Assembly: GCA_034509735.1 (NCBI GenBank)
Contig: JACGWO010000001.1
Coordinates: forward strand, 32,367,966 to 32,431,965
Reading direction: 5' to 3'
Source: Sesamum alatum
Lineage: Eukaryota > Streptophyta > Magnoliopsida > Lamiales > Pedaliaceae
Length of the DNA: 64,000 bases
Part shown: positions 32,708 through 45,766 of the stretch, in pieces
Layout: each line of letters opens with the position of its first letter
How positions within the stretch are numbered: the first letter of the stretch is position 1
Position numbers and translations under genes: made by a program
Notes under the pieces: generated by a model
What the model was told of the DNA's origin: nothing
Seen by the model: only the letters and a program-made list of their open reading frames with translations
The model's database searches: none

Positions 32708-33743
32708 TGCAGTGACAGACGTGGGCTGTTATAAAAAAATCGCCCTCCCACGTCTGGCACTTGAAGCCACGCGCCCATGCTTCAAGGCATTTGGGCACCA
32801 GAAACATCAAATCAAGCCTTAGCCATCATTGTTGGGCTATGGCTGTGGCCTCGAGGCCTGTGAAAGTAACCGACCTTTCCTTAATGATGAAGGAGGCCTT
32901 GCATCCAAAAAAATTGCTGACTTTTCTTGGTAACGAGGGGGCTTCACACTCGAAAGGTGGGAAGCCGGAGAAGCCAGGATGGCCTCGCACCAGGAGACGG
33001 AGGTCCTATCTAGGGGCCTCCAGGAGGACTCCTACTCTAAGGCGGAGTGAAGGATCTCCCTCTCCCTCAGAAGGGGGGGGGGGGGACTTGATTGATATGC
33101 CTAAAAAAGGTTGTCCTATACTCATGACCCAAAAGAGTAGAAGGATCCAAAGTGGCCTGGTCCCAAGAGAAGGGCCAAGCAACCTTTAAAGGCCGGCTTG
33201 GGAGATTTCAGGACCAGCCCACTCAAGGAAGCAGGCTAGGCACTCCTCAACGGGGGGAGCAAGGCTCGTGTAAAGGAAGGAGGCCCATCCGGGCCCAGGA
33301 GGAAATACCTGTGAAGGAAGGATTCGTGGACTCAGTCAAGAAAGCTCGGATAAGCATTATCCCTTGTAATCGTTTCTCCCTCTTTAGGAGGCCAGTCTTG
33401 AGAGGACTCTAGGAAGGCGACAATCAAGCCCCCAAGGAATCCTAGCCCCCAGAACACTCTTACTCTAAGGAACTCCCTCTATAAATACCAATCCTCGTGG
33501 CTGGGCAAGTAATGTCTCTTTACTCTCTTAATCTCCGAATTTCTCTTTACACTTGGCACACTTGATTATTATCACTAATTTCTTCTTGCATTCAAACTTA
33601 TTTATTCCAAAATTGTTTACTGACTTGAGTGTCGGAGTGCTAACGTTTTTTTTGTAAGTTCCCTTTCCAAATTTGCAAAAGTTCAGGCTCACTCCGTTCA
33701 AGTCCAAGAAGACAACTTTGATTAGATCTTTTTGGTCACATCA
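32708..33743 (+). repeat. LTR-like unit, plus orientation
   Basis: TATAAATA at 33480-33487, then the block CTTGAGTGTCGGAGTGCTAAC at about 33622-33642 and a tail (AGTTCCCTTTCC...TCACTCCGTTCAAGTCCAAGA) that is the reverse complement equivalent of the start of 31867-32605. It ends near TTGGTCACATCA. The two units face away from a 100-bp AT-rich spacer. The open frame 32761-33412 is read through its GC-rich U3 and shows no known domain. Exact ends are uncertain. Confidence 0.55.
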
Positions 33744-34296
33744 GATAGAGTTTAATTTGTTAATGAATATATCATTTATTATATCATTTAAAAAATAATC
33801 TAACAAAAATATTAAATCTACATATTTAATTACAAACGAATTTAATATTATAGAACTTTGAGTTTCAATTTTATCAATTCAACCAAATAAATTGTCTATT
33901 AAAGATGTTGAAAAATACACCTAGCATAATTAATATATTTATATATCTAACTATTCAATTATTTATTATTAAAAAATGTATATGATTAGAATTACACGAT
34001 AAATATTTTTATGATATATTAAGCTTTTTAGATTTCTATACGAATTTAGATAGATTGATAAATAATAATCCAATTGAATTATGAAAAAAAAGTAGAAATA
34101 TTTTTTGGGGTTCAAATTAGGTATACCCATGGGTCTTGATGGGTGGAGACCCAACTAAGATCTAATCCATATATTTTTAATGGGTTTGGGTTTGGGCCTG
34201 GGCCTGGATCTAATAGTATTTATTGGGACTGGGTACGAGTTTTGAAATTGGTCTATAGGCTTGGGTAGGGTCTTATCCTACCCATTGACACCCTTA

Positions 34297-34602
34297 CACC
34301 GAGGGAAGCCCCCTTCCTCAAACTTCTAATTTATTAAGAGAAGGTGAATACTCTCTCTCTCTGTCTCTCTCTCTCTCTCTCTAATAACACATTGATATGA
34401 TACTAAGGTAGAGTTTGTTCCGGTGGTTGTATAATTGATTACTAGTAAGTATGACATATCCTATGTATGTACATAATTTTTAAAAATAATTTAAAATAAA
34501 AATTTATATACATTGCATTATAAGTTTTTGTAAATTAAAAAATACTTAAAAATAGATATTAAGATAATAAGTTAATATAAATATTTGTTATGCGTACTAG
34601 GG
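34297..34602. other. AT-rich spacer with (CT)n
   Basis: A (CT)n tract at 34350-34383, then AT-rich sequence. No gene or repeat end recognised. Confidence 0.6.
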
Positions 34603-35188
34603 TTCAGTTGCACCACAAGAGTCAAAGGATCTTTGAGACAATTCTAAGATTAAGGAAGGACTAATATGCCAAATAGGGGTTAACACTCTGATGCTTAAGT
34701 TAGTAACTAATTGTCTGAATAAATAATTGAGAAAACTTGAAATAACGTAAGAATATGGTATAGTAATTGAGGTAAAATAGTGAAATATTGAAATATAAGT
34801 GAAAATAGGCTTATGGAACGCAAAAAATGAGCAGGGAGCTCGTATCCTTACTGTTGACCGAGAGTAAAGACTGTCTGAGTGTAAATGAATGAAGTTACCG
34901 TTATGGCTCCATTATGACCAATATTTATAGGCCGCTTTGGAGTAGAATGTGAAAGTTCGTTGCAACATACGATACACGTTTTGAAAAGCATGTGTTAGCT
35001 AACTAACAAAAAAAGGGGATTGGGATTTAGTCTTATTTAGAAGGAGATATGGCCGTTCGAAGGAGTCATGCCCAGTCAACCTGAATTAGGTGAAATCTGT
35101 TTTACCTGTTGTTGATAGGTTGGCCGCCGCTGAGGGAGTTTGTTGGAGATTTTTTAGTATGATGTGTCTCGAGAGGTAAGGATCATGT
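34603..35188 (-). repeat. Third LTR-like unit of the GTCGGAGTG type, fragment
   Basis: On the minus strand it has TATAAATATTGG (about 34914-34925), then ACTTAAGCATCAGAGTGTTAAC (at 34679-34700), like the units at 31867 and 32708 but diverged. The upstream part is cut by element E's LTR at 35189. Confidence 0.5.
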
Positions 35189-36936
35189 TGAGAGGTTCAG
35201 TATCGCTCGGGAAATGAGAACGCAACGAAAAAAAATGAGATATTTAAAGTGCAATTAAATAAAAGAAAGGAGGATCAAATTCCTTTCCCGGGCGTTCAAC
35301 ACTTATAATACAACATAAGTAAATCATGTGGCTAGAGAAAGAAATAAAAGGGCCGAATTTAAATCCGAAGTTTACAATTCGAATTCACACAAATGGCTAC
35401 CGCGAAGTTCCTTTTGATTGCTCCTTGATCTTCATGTAGAGGATAAAGCAACCCTCCTCTACTTTGCCCACACTACACCATGGAATGGCTTGCATGGATT
35501 TTGCTAGAAATCCACGTGCTCAGAACAAGAAGATCAGAAATTTTGATCTAAGAAGAAATAAACGAAATCAAGATAATACTATGAATCAGTATGCTTGATT
35601 TGTTAGAATAGGTGACCGTGAAGCCAATCCTGTTATGCTTATGTAACACATTTATGACAATTTGGTGTTTAAATAAGTTCATGAATAAAAGTGATATTCA
35701 TATTTGGCGTTTATTATTTGTTTTTGTTCACTTAACTGCTTTATATTACGAATTGTTCAATGCACAAACAAAACCCACAGACGAAAAGCTTAATCCAAGA
35801 AACTGGACTGCACATAGGATGACAAGTCATGAAATCAATTTCTGTGGATCGGTCTGATATACTCCAAGTTGAGGGACCTCGAGATAGGGTATCGGGAGTC
35901 CATTTGAGACTTGCACTAAGCGATTGCAGTTGTGTTTCATCGATAAGTGATGAAGGTCGTCCATACAATGTTAGTGGGTTAGCCAGCTTGGTGCCGGTTG
36001 ACTGAGGTGACTCGTGGGAATCGTCATATGGAAAACTTTGAGTGGGTTGGTCGGTATGACTCAAATTCCCGATTTCGATAGTACGGGTTTGGTCCTCGGA
36101 CTCGAGGGACTATTGTGGTCACATACACACCGTGCCTGTATCTTAGATTTGGCAAGAGGCTACCAAGTCAAGTGACTGGATTGTCATAAGCCCTATTTAG
36201 TGCAGTGAAGTTGTGTAGTGTGAACAGTAGGTCCTAATATAGAATCCGTCTCCTGTCAATGGGATTGACAGTGATGTCTCACTTACACTCTGAGACTCGT
36301 CCTCCAGTAAATCTGTGGCCACAGTAACTGAACAGTGGGATGAGATCCCTATGACGTTTGGTATGAACGAGCCAAAACTGCTATCAAGAATGTGTACCGA
36401 CACCTATTGTCCATACCATAGACTATAGCCATGAGATAGAAGACGGAAGGACAAACGTACTAAAGAGCCTAAATGTTCATGCCATAATATTCACCTAGTC
36501 TCTAGTCCCATGGACTGTTGCTAGACGATCACCCATGGTGAGGGACGATTTTTCCATCATAGGATGATTGGAGATTCGACCAAGTCTAGCTGAGGGTGAA
36601 CCTAAAGAGTCACACACAATCCATCGGTAGCGGAGGAATTAATTTGGAATTAATTCTAGGAGGTAGAACAATTTAATTAGATTAAATTGGTTCACTTTTC
36701 TTGGAGTGTTAATTCTTTAATTGGATTAAATAGAACAAACTAATAAATTGAATTTATTAAATTGAGGAAGTAGGCTCAAAATAATTATTTAAAGCCTTAA
36801 GGATTATTTTAAATTAGATTTAAAATATTCCATGAAATCCATCTAAGAGATGGACGGACGAGATCGAATGGAGAGATCAATGGCCTACATTAAGTTTGAC
36901 TTGGTCTTTACCTAAGTTGTCAAAATCCTAGTCAAC

Positions 36937-37625
36937 CAGTGTTTTCAAACCCGGATCGAACTGGCCGGTTTGACTGGTCCGACCGGGAACCGGCCAAGGG
37001 TCCGGTTCGGTTCATGCGGTAAAAACTGTATCGGTCAAACCCGGTGCGAACCGGTCAAGCCCGGTCAAAACCGGCCAAAACCGGTTCGCCCGGTAGCCGA
37101 TCAATCCGATTTTATTATTATTTTTTTAAAAAAACTATAATTTACTATTTTCACTAATCAAACATATATTTCACTAAAAAATAACATAGTGAAATACACA
37201 AAGAGAAAAAAATAAATGCCAAAAAATTCATATTGACAAGTGTTTTCATGGACAATTACAAATATCACATATTTATAGGCTCAATTGTTTGAGCTTGTTT
37301 GTCTTTTTCCAATGTGGGACATGAGAAAGTCCTTAAACTATGAGGAAATGCCCAAGCTTTGCCAATATTTTTTCAATGTGGGTCCTTCAAGAGGTTTGTT
37401 GATTTTTTTATTGTTAAATTATTATAAATTGTACCAATTTTATAAAATGTTGTTATAAATTATTTTTATTTAATATATTGATATATTACACATATATATG
37501 CATATAATAAAGTCCGGGTCAACTGGTTCTTTTAATCCGGTCCGACCGGTTGAACCAGTGACCCAGTGACCTAGTGACCCAGTAACTAGACCGGTTCAAT
37601 ACCCGGTCTAGTTCTGAAAACATTA
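36937..37625. mobile_element. hAT-type MITE rich in CCGGT motifs
   Basis: 689 bp with ends CAGTGTTTTCA and, inverted, TAATGTTTTCA, and an exact 8-bp duplication TAGTCAAC (36929-36936 and 37626-37633), the length typical of hAT. Both terminal regions are filled with CCGGTT/AACCGG/CCGGTC words (about 36950-37105 and 37505-37610), with an AT-rich centre. No transposase. Confidence 0.88.
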
Positions 37626-37680
37626 TAGTCAACTATGCTTCTCTATGAGAATTTGAAGAGGACTAGGAGAAGTACCCTTC

Positions 37681-37688
37681 TATAAAAT
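37681..37688 (+). promoter_or_regulatory. TATA box of solo LTR L5
   Basis: TATAAAAT before the (AC)n tract at 37731-37749; it is the counterpart of 8769-8776 with one changed base. Confidence 0.5.
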
Positions 37689-40289
37689 ACTCATAGAAAC
37701 ACACACCACTAGGTGATGAAACTCTAGCACACACACACACACACACACACTCGACCTCTGTCTCCCTCTCTCTCGTCCGCCTCTGCTCTCCTCTCCACTC
37801 CAAGAAATTTTTCTAGTTCCTTGTCTTTGTTACAAGAGAACTATAGGCAAATCGATCACGTTAATTCATAACACTAGGTCGATTTGTCCTCTTATATAAA
37901 TTTCTCTTGATTTCTTGCTAGCATGGAGGATCAAGATCCGGTAGATTGGGTGGACTATTTAGAGGGTTCCTGATTTAGAATCTTGGTGGCAAAACGTGGA
38001 ACAACGCACGTAGCAGTTTGAAGAAAACGACAACGAGTAGGTTTTCTCGTTACTTTTGTTGCAACCCTATGGCCACCATGATTTAGCATGTTTTATTTTG
38101 ATCATGAGATACACCAAATACTCAGGAGGTTCAAGGGAACACCACTTGAATGTGTATTTACTTTCCGATTATAGCATTTTTGATTTCATGTTTTTAATTT
38201 ATCGTGCTTCCGCATTCGCGCTCCCTCCCGGGACGATCCACACATACTTTCATGATTTCTTAGTTCAATCACTTGTAACTTTTTCAAAGATTGAACAAAA
38301 GACTCTAGAAAGAGAGAGAGATAGTGTTGGATGAGTTTAGGTGAGAGAGAGTGAGGATCAGAGAGTTCTACATAATACACACAACTAAAAAATGAATGTT
38401 AAGCGTGCTATGGAGAAGTGGATGAGTTTGAGACTCTCCCAAGAGCCCTACTCGGCCACACTCCTCTTCATGGGGAAGCTGCAACTTTCCTCATGCTCAC
38501 TTTCACTAGAACTCTTGACCAAGTCCTAGTAAGCTAGGGCTAGGTTTAAATTTGACCGGGCTTGCAATTTAATTTAACTCTTAAATTAAATCAAGCCCAA
38601 CAATCTTAACTAGGCCTTTTAAATTAATCATATTAAATTAAAAGCCCAATTCAAATTTATTTAATAGTAGAAATAAATCAAGCCCAAACTCAATAATTAA
38701 TCATATTAACTAATCAAGTCCAATCCAATTAAATCAATCATATTAATTTAACTAGACAAGACCCTAAATTTAATTAATCTCATAATTAAAACTTGGGTTT
38801 TTCATCACATGGGATCTCCATTAAATGATCATGTCATTTAAACCTCAAGAATTAATTTGAACACTTCAAATTAATTTATATCTTCCAGAATTAATTTGTT
38901 ATCAATTCTACTACTTCCGTGGTGATTTGTATGTGACTCTATAGGTTCACCTTCAGCTAGGTTTGGACTTGTGGCATTACACGATTTATACAATTTGCGC
39001 TAGATTAATTAAATTATATTTAATTAATCACTACTGATTAATATTTAATCTAGGATTACCCATTACCATGGGTCTTCATCTAGCAACGGTCCATGACACT
39101 AGAGATCAAGTGAAGATAGCGTAAAATAGTAGCCTCCCCGAGTATATATGGGTACAGTCCTTCCATCTACCATCTCGCCACTTTAGTGTAGGGCATGGAA
39201 TTATATATCATTTCCCATCCCGTACCAGACAACTGTGTATCAACTCTAATTCGTGTAACTCCTTAATCAACATAGGAAACACCTTCCCTATTTGATCATC
39301 AACTATTGCCACAAACTTAATGGAGCTAGACACGACTTAGAGAACACATGAGATCCCTATCATCTCATGATAGGCGATGGATCTTATCTTGGAACTCACT
39401 AGCCACTCTACTGTTTCGACTACAATGGAACATGACTTATAATGATCACATAGAAACATAGTCATCTTTTGCCAAGACCAAGGTACAACAACCCCATGAA
39501 TGAGGCTACTATGGATCTCAAGTCTCAGGACTAAATCCTGTACTATTGGAGCCGAGGAGTTCAAGTTATATGGATCATGCCAGTTGGGCTTCCATTTGGC
39601 GACTCCTCGCTTGTTAGTTAGGTTGGCTTGAGAACGCTTTGTGAACCACCTATTAATGACATATAGATGTCACACGTTTGTCATTAATGAAATGTGACAC
39701 CCATCATATGAATACATTCATTAGTGCAAGTCCCAATAGAACCCTCGATACCCTTTCTCCAGGTTCTCGACTTGAAATATTTCAGACCAACCTTCGAATG
39801 TCAGTTTCTTGGTTGTTGTCATATGCGCAACCCAACTTAATTGGTTGTTAGGCTGAGGGCTTTGTTTGTGACATGCAGTTATAAGCATATAAAGCAATCT
39901 AAAACACGACAAAGATTGGCCAAAATGAATTCCATTAATATTATTCAATATTAAAATCGAAAATAATTTGCCGATCATCCATTATATCAATCCCTTACTT
40001 GACCTAAAGCCAATCATCCATATACTCAGTCCCATTTTTTTCAAGATGTTGAGTATGGGCGACTTGTGAAAGAGGCTTGGTCAAAGGATATGCTGTGTTT
40101 TCTACATATGTGATGCTATCCACTTGCATGTCATCTCTTCCTACCATCTCTTGGAGCTGATGATAGAGTCTCGGATATGTTTGGCCTTGTGATGAGATCT
40201 CCGTTCTTTCACTTGAGCTATTGCCTCATTGTTATCACAAAAGATAACTACGCGCTCGAGCATGCTAGGTATTACACCCAACTCTTAGA

Positions 40290-42660
40290 TGTAGTTTTTC
40301 ATCTAAATAATCTCTTTGGTAGCTTTCGAAGCTGCTATATATTTAGCTTCAGTAGTGGAATTAGCTGTAGTATCATGCTTGGAACTCTGCCAAGCTACCA
40401 CACCACCATTGAGCTTGAACACACATTCCAATTGAGACTTGGCATTGTCTACATCAGACTGGAAGCTAACATCACTATACCATTCTAGTACCAATTCCAC
40501 GCTGTACACCAAGAACATCTCTTTCGTCCTTCTTAGGTACTTAAGGATGGTCTTGACAACACTCCAGTGTGTTTCGCCAACACACGCCTGATATCTGGTC
40601 CTGACACTTAGTTCAAAGGCTATATCAAACCTGGTGCAATGGACACCATAATATATGCTGCAAACAATGGAGGCATAGGGCATGTCACACATTTTTCAGA
40701 TCTCCTCATCAGTCTTGGGAGACTTCTTGGAGAGCTTGAACCCATGCCCATAGGAAGGAACCCTCGTTTCGAGTTTTTAATTTTGAATCTTTTTAAACTT
40801 TCTTGATATACGGGTTTTGGGTTATTTCCAATATCTTTTTTGATATATCTCTATAGATCTTAATCCCAAGGATATAGGAAGTTTCATCCGTGTCCTTCAT
40901 GGAGAATTGTGTAGATAGCCATTCTTTCGTGCCATCTAATATCCTGACATCATTCTCAATGAGCCAGGTGTCGTCCATGTAAAGCACAAGGAACGTAACT
41001 GAACTCCCACTAACTTTCTTGTATACACAAGGATCAAATTCTTTATTGACAAAATTATAACTCTTTATGACTTCATCAAAATGAATATTCCAACTTCGGG
41101 AAGCCTTTTTAGTCCATAAATGGACCTCTAGAGATGACAAACCTTTTACTCTTTTTCTATGGATATGAAACCCTCCGACTATTCTATAAAGATCTCTTCC
41201 TCAATGAAACCTTTAAGGAACGCCAATTTTACACCCATCTACCATATTTTATAGTCATAATACGCATCTATTACAAGCATAATCCGACTGGACTTGGCCA
41301 ACATTATGGTGAGTAGGTTTCTCTTCAAAGTCCACAAGGGGCTTCTAAGTATAAGCCTTCGCCACTAACCTAGCGTTGAAGGTTGTAATCTTCCCATCGA
41401 CTCCAACCTTTCGTTTATAGACCCATTTACACCCAATGACCTATCTCCTTTAGGTGGGTCTACGAAGGTCCTTACCTTGTTGGAATCCATGGACTTCATC
41501 TCAAATTTCATAGCTTCAAGCCATATTTCTGAATTGATGTCTGACATCGCTTCTCTCTAAGTCTTTGAATCACTATCCAATTTACCGGTCAAGCCCAACA
41601 TATTGTATCTCACAGGCGGTTCAGATACTCTGGCTAACCTTCGGAGAGTTGGAATCTCATTAGTCGGAACTATTGGGGTAGATGATGTTGCTGTAGCTGT
41701 TTGAGCAGTTGCCTCACTTGACTCTTCCTCACATCAAGTATCCGATGGAAAATCCATTTCTAGTACACACTACGTTTCTCGAAACAAAGACCTTTTGTTC
41801 TGATGGATCATAAAAATAATACCCCCCAGTTCTCTTCAGATATTTGATGAACCTGCACAAACTAGACCTCGAATCTAGTTTGTCTCCTACTAGTCTTTTG
41901 ACATAAGAGGGACTTCTCTATACCGGAAGGTATTTATAGAAAATGGGCTAGCCATGCTATATCTCATATGGCATCTCGGCCACGGTCGCAGAAGGTGCCA
42001 TGTTCAATAACTTGGTAGGCATCTCAAGAGCATACACCCAGAAGAACAGAGGTAAGCTCAGTGGAACTCATCTTTGACCGAACTATGTCTAACAGGGTTA
42101 TATCATTCCTTTAAAGACGCTATTCCGGTGTGGAGTTTTAGGGGGGATCCATTGAGAGAGAATCCCATTCTCCCTTAGATAATCCAAGAACTCATTACTT
42201 AAATGCTCATCACCTCGATCCGGCTGAAGGGCTATAATTTTGCGATCAATTTGGTTCTCCATTTCAAGCTTGAATTCTTGAAACTTTTCGTAGACCTCAA
42301 ACTTGTACTTTATCATGTAAACATAATCATACCATGAGTGAGCATTGATAAAAGTTATGAAGTAGCTGAAACCACCTCTGGTCTGAGTATTTTGTGATCC
42401 ACAGACATTTGAATAGATCAAATCCAACAGGTAATTGGCAAGCGTGCTTTGTCTAACAAAAAGCTTCTTAGTCATCTTCCCTTTTAGACAAGACTCATAG
42501 GTTGTAGGTTGTCCAAATCATCTATTTCTAGGCTCTTTAAGTCCACCAACCTCCATATCATGTCTTGAGAGATATGCTCTAGCCGAGCATGCTAAATCTG
42601 CGCGCTTTTTTGATTATGTAGCTTTCGTTGTTTTGTACAGTCATAACCGCATTATGCTAT
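40290..42660 (-). pseudogene. Element E pol: integrase, reverse transcriptase, RNase H
   Basis: Integrase 42098-42475 has G-G-F-S-Y-F-I-T-F and P-D-R-G-D-E-H-L-S; the first catalytic Asp appears as Asn (Y-S-N-V-C). The RT start is at 41365-41547 (W-L-E-A-M-K), and the Y-M-D-D box is in 40793-41140 (F-L-V-L-Y-M-D-D-T-W). RNase H 40303-40692 has W-Y-S-D-V-S-F and T-E-A-K-Y (usual T-E-A-E-Y). Stops separate the blocks; the section 41548-42097 is the integrase C-terminal linker, degraded. Confidence 0.88.
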
Positions 42661-43059
42661 TGGATTGTATACAGATTGTTTATTAATTCACCCCAACAAA
42701 AATGAAGAACCATTCTTCATTAAATAAAATAATTTTTATTGATTGAAAACTCAAAACCTTCATTATCCAATACAAGAAGTTGAATAACATTTTTGATCAT
42801 GCTACTCGGTACATAATAAAAATCCTTTAAAACTATCCTAACATCATTGCTAACTACTAACTAAAATAGTCTATAGCTTTTGCAACAACATACTTGCCGT
42901 TACCAAGCCGCAAGACCACATCCCCTTCACTTAGGTTTCTGCTTATTACCATCACCTGCCATTCATTACAGATGTAAGCACCACATCCGATATCATAACA
43001 AAGAAGCAGAATTAGCAATCATGTTAACTTCAATGACAAAGTACCTTGGACAGAGTCAA

Positions 43060-43867
43060 GAAATTTCTTGCAATCCTCTTCTAGTGTCCTTTCTCATGGC
43101 AGTAACGACACACATCATCTTCCTGATTGGCCTTCTCGACCACTTTCCCTTTTCCCTTGTCAACAGGCTTGACTTCTTAGCCCGCAAAGGCTGCTGCTAC
43201 TTTGGTCATGTTCTTGTTCTTCTTCTTCCAACGTCGGGCCTTCTTACCCTTTGACTTCGAAGTCAAAATCTCCCAATCAATATAGTCGTTGCCTCATATT
43301 GGTCCAACATATTTGGTCAGTTACATATGGACTTCTCAAGCCCATTCATGTTGAAATTAACAACAAATTAGTCGAAAGAGGGAAGAAGAGACGGTGGATC
43401 AAATCGATATATGTCCCACTATCCATGCTTGCCTTCAAGTCCTCAAGCTTTTCAACAAGTGAGAGCATCTTGACACAATGCTCATGGACAGATGATCCTT
43501 CAGCCATCTTGGTGCCAAAGAATGCCTTCATCGCGGCATATCGTACATGTCTAGTTGGAACTATGTACAACTCTTGTAAGCGGAAAAAAAATTAGTGGGC
43601 ATGATCCAGCCTATCATGCTGTTTTTGGAGCTCTCCATCATTAAGGCCAGCATGATACTGCGGACCTTCCGGTTATCCTCATGGCACTTATCTAACATCA
43701 CACATTCCCCAAGCGAAGATTCTTCCAGTAGGGTAGCAGAAGGTAACTTATTCAAAACATAAGTCTGGTTCTCATAATTGAGAACAATTTTTAGATGTCC
43801 AAGCCAGTCATTAAAGCTCGTTCTATTGAATTTATTAGTCTCAAGGATTACTAATACTGGATATTTA
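43060..43867 (-). pseudogene. Element E gag, main part
   Basis: Encodes E-T-N-K-F-N-R-T-S-F-N-D-W-L near 43800-43850, the middle block at 43561-43755, the UBN2-type core at 43346-43570 (V-R-Y-A-A-M-K-A-F-F, L-V-E-K-L-E-D-L-K-A), and a zinc knuckle at about 43080-43115 where C-R-Y-C-H-E-K-G-H is followed by a stop instead of Trp-Lys-Arg-x-Cys. The first codons lie at 46619-46610, on the other side of the Gypsy solo LTR. Confidence 0.82.
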
Positions 43868-45263
43868 TGTAACGCCCCAAATTTCTTATACAGAATTCTT
43901 CATTACTAGCACAAGAAAGTGGATATATGTTTGTTGATTTATATAATAATTGTGGCTAAAGAGATGATGTAGAAGAAGAAATAAATTATTATAGACGTAT
44001 GAATATTTGTATAATATGAATGTGGGAGTCAAAATCTATACTTGTAAAGATGAGGGGGAAATAGATAAAGTCTTAATACCACATATGAAATAGTAGCATT
44101 TTATAATATATATACATGTATATGTATAGAATACTACACTTCAAGACAAAAATAAAAGTAACCTTATCAACATGTCTTTAATATAATATTTGTATACCTA
44201 TATAGACCTACTTATGTGTACACCTACATATCTAGACACATAACTAGACTCTTATATATACATATATATAGATAAATATTAGTTTAGAAGCATATAGAAG
44301 GATATAGAATCTGGAAGAAACAACAAAAGAAAGAGGGGAGGCGGTGGAAAGAAAAGAGGAAGAGAAAGAGAGAAGAAGAAGAAAGAAGAAGAGGAAAGAA
44401 TTTGTGGTTTCTCCATTTTCAGCAATATTAGGAAGTTACACCACTGATTTGATAAGTATTTTCATCTCTAATTTTCTGAATTTCGAGTTTGAGTTAAGAT
44501 GAAGGCTGAAATCCAAGAAAGGAATGAGTTAAGTTAACATGCATGGTAACAGAGTAAAAATCTGCCGGAACAGTCACGGGTTTTGGGGTAAATCTTGTGT
44601 TTTATCCGTCCAAAATTGGGGATCTTGGTGTCTGTGAAAACTTTCTGATGTCCTCTATAACTTTATAGTTTTTGGCAGAAGCTAAATCCATCGTTTTAAT
44701 TGGTAAAAATAGGGATACATTCTGTTGCCCTGATTCTGCGGGAAATCAGACAAGGTGTACTAAAAAGCTTATAACTTGAGATATAAAGGTTGAAATTGTG
44801 TTTTTCTTATTTATAATGAAACTATACATATATTATGTCATATTGTGAGAATATCAGGACTTTTGAACGGTTGTGTGAATTTTTATAGAATTTTGAAGTA
44901 GTATAACCGAATCTGTGACAGTACAGAACAAGTTGTATTAAAACTTGAATAACTCATTATATACTGATCCAATTCGTATGATTCTTGTTGGATATGAAAC
45001 TAGAGACAAAGAGGAATAACTGTAGTAAAATTCATACTGATATCATCTATACGTTGGTCTGTAGAGAACTTGTAAGATAGGACAGAAGTGCTGTCAATTC
45101 TATTTAGAAGAGATTGATTAATAAGGACATAAGTATTCATCTTTTTGATTTTCATTGCTGAACCTGTTATATTAAATAAAGATATTGGGAATATTGTTAG
45201 GATCCGGATCCATAGGGAAAAATGCAAACCACGAACTAAGACCATCGGCGATCGGTATATTTA

Positions 45264-45497
45264 GTAAGTAAATAATTAGCGATGCCTATATATGTCCTTT
45301 TCCTCTTGATATTACTCTTATGTAAGTAAATAATTAGCGATGTCTATATATGTCCTTTTCCTCTTGATATTACTCTTAAGTAAGTAAATAATTAGCGATG
45401 CCTATATATGTCCTTTTCCTCTTGATATTACTCTTATGTAAGTAAATAATTAGCGATGCCTATATATATGTTTCTTTCTCTCTTGATATTACTCTTA
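45264..45497. repeat. 58-bp tandem repeat, four units, in LTR G
   Basis: Units 45264-45321, 45322-45379, 45380-45437 and about 45438-45497, each starting GTAAGTAAATAATTAGCGAT, nearly identical for the first three. The related LTR of element F has a single unit (59466-59523). Confidence 0.93.
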
Positions 45498-45766
45498 TGT
45501 AACTGAATGATTAGTATGATGTATATGTGTGTTGTTGTATTCGTATTACTTTGTTGTATGAAGTATATGATTATGAGTTGTGGAAGCAAGAGGAGAAAGT
45601 ATATTATGCATGTACCATGAGTTACATGACATTTTGGCTTATACTGTGGTGAAGATATGTGTTGATATGTGGTCTTACTTGACTAGTTGCTCACAAGAGA
45701 AGTGATATGTGTAAATGAGGGAGTTAAGGAAACTGGATAGACTTTGTATGTGAAACCCCTTTGATT

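Larger units (their letters stand above)
31399..34296. mobile_element. hAT-like element carrying two LTRs
   Basis: The left end TAGGGCTGTCAATGGGTAAG and the right end, inverted, TAAGGGTGTCAATGGGTAGG match at 16 of the first 20 bases and the similarity continues for another 15 bp. The flanks CGCATAGG and CACCGAGG agree at 5 of 8, a weak old target duplication. Without the two LTR-like insertions the element is about 1.1 kb and AT-rich, without coding. Confidence 0.55.
35601..38252 (+). mobile_element. Solo LTR L5, element-A type, in E LTR
   Basis: 2652 bp, TGTTAGAATAGGTGACCG...CATACTTTCA, with an exact 5-bp duplication TGATT (35596-35600 and 38253-38257). Without the hAT MITE it is about 1.96 kb, like the element-A LTRs. 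TATAAAAT at 37681-37688 is followed by (AC)n. Stem arms at 38121-38129 and 38224-38232. Confidence 0.92.
35189..39989 (-). repeat. 3' LTR of element E, split by L5
   Basis: Minus strand start TGATATAATGGATGATC (39989) and end CTGAACCTCTCA (35189); about 2.14 kb once L5 is removed. It carries stem arms 35205-35214 and 35284-35293 (nine of ten pairs). Confidence 0.75.

Noticed and set aside
32761..33412. Two plus-strand open frames of 142 and 86 codons
   Set aside because: They sit upstream of the TATA box in an LTR-like unit, have no recognisable domain, and fit chance frames in a GC-rich U3.
45264..45497. Regular repeats that might suggest a CRISPR-like array
   Set aside because: Units are directly tandem without spacers and lie in a plant LTR.
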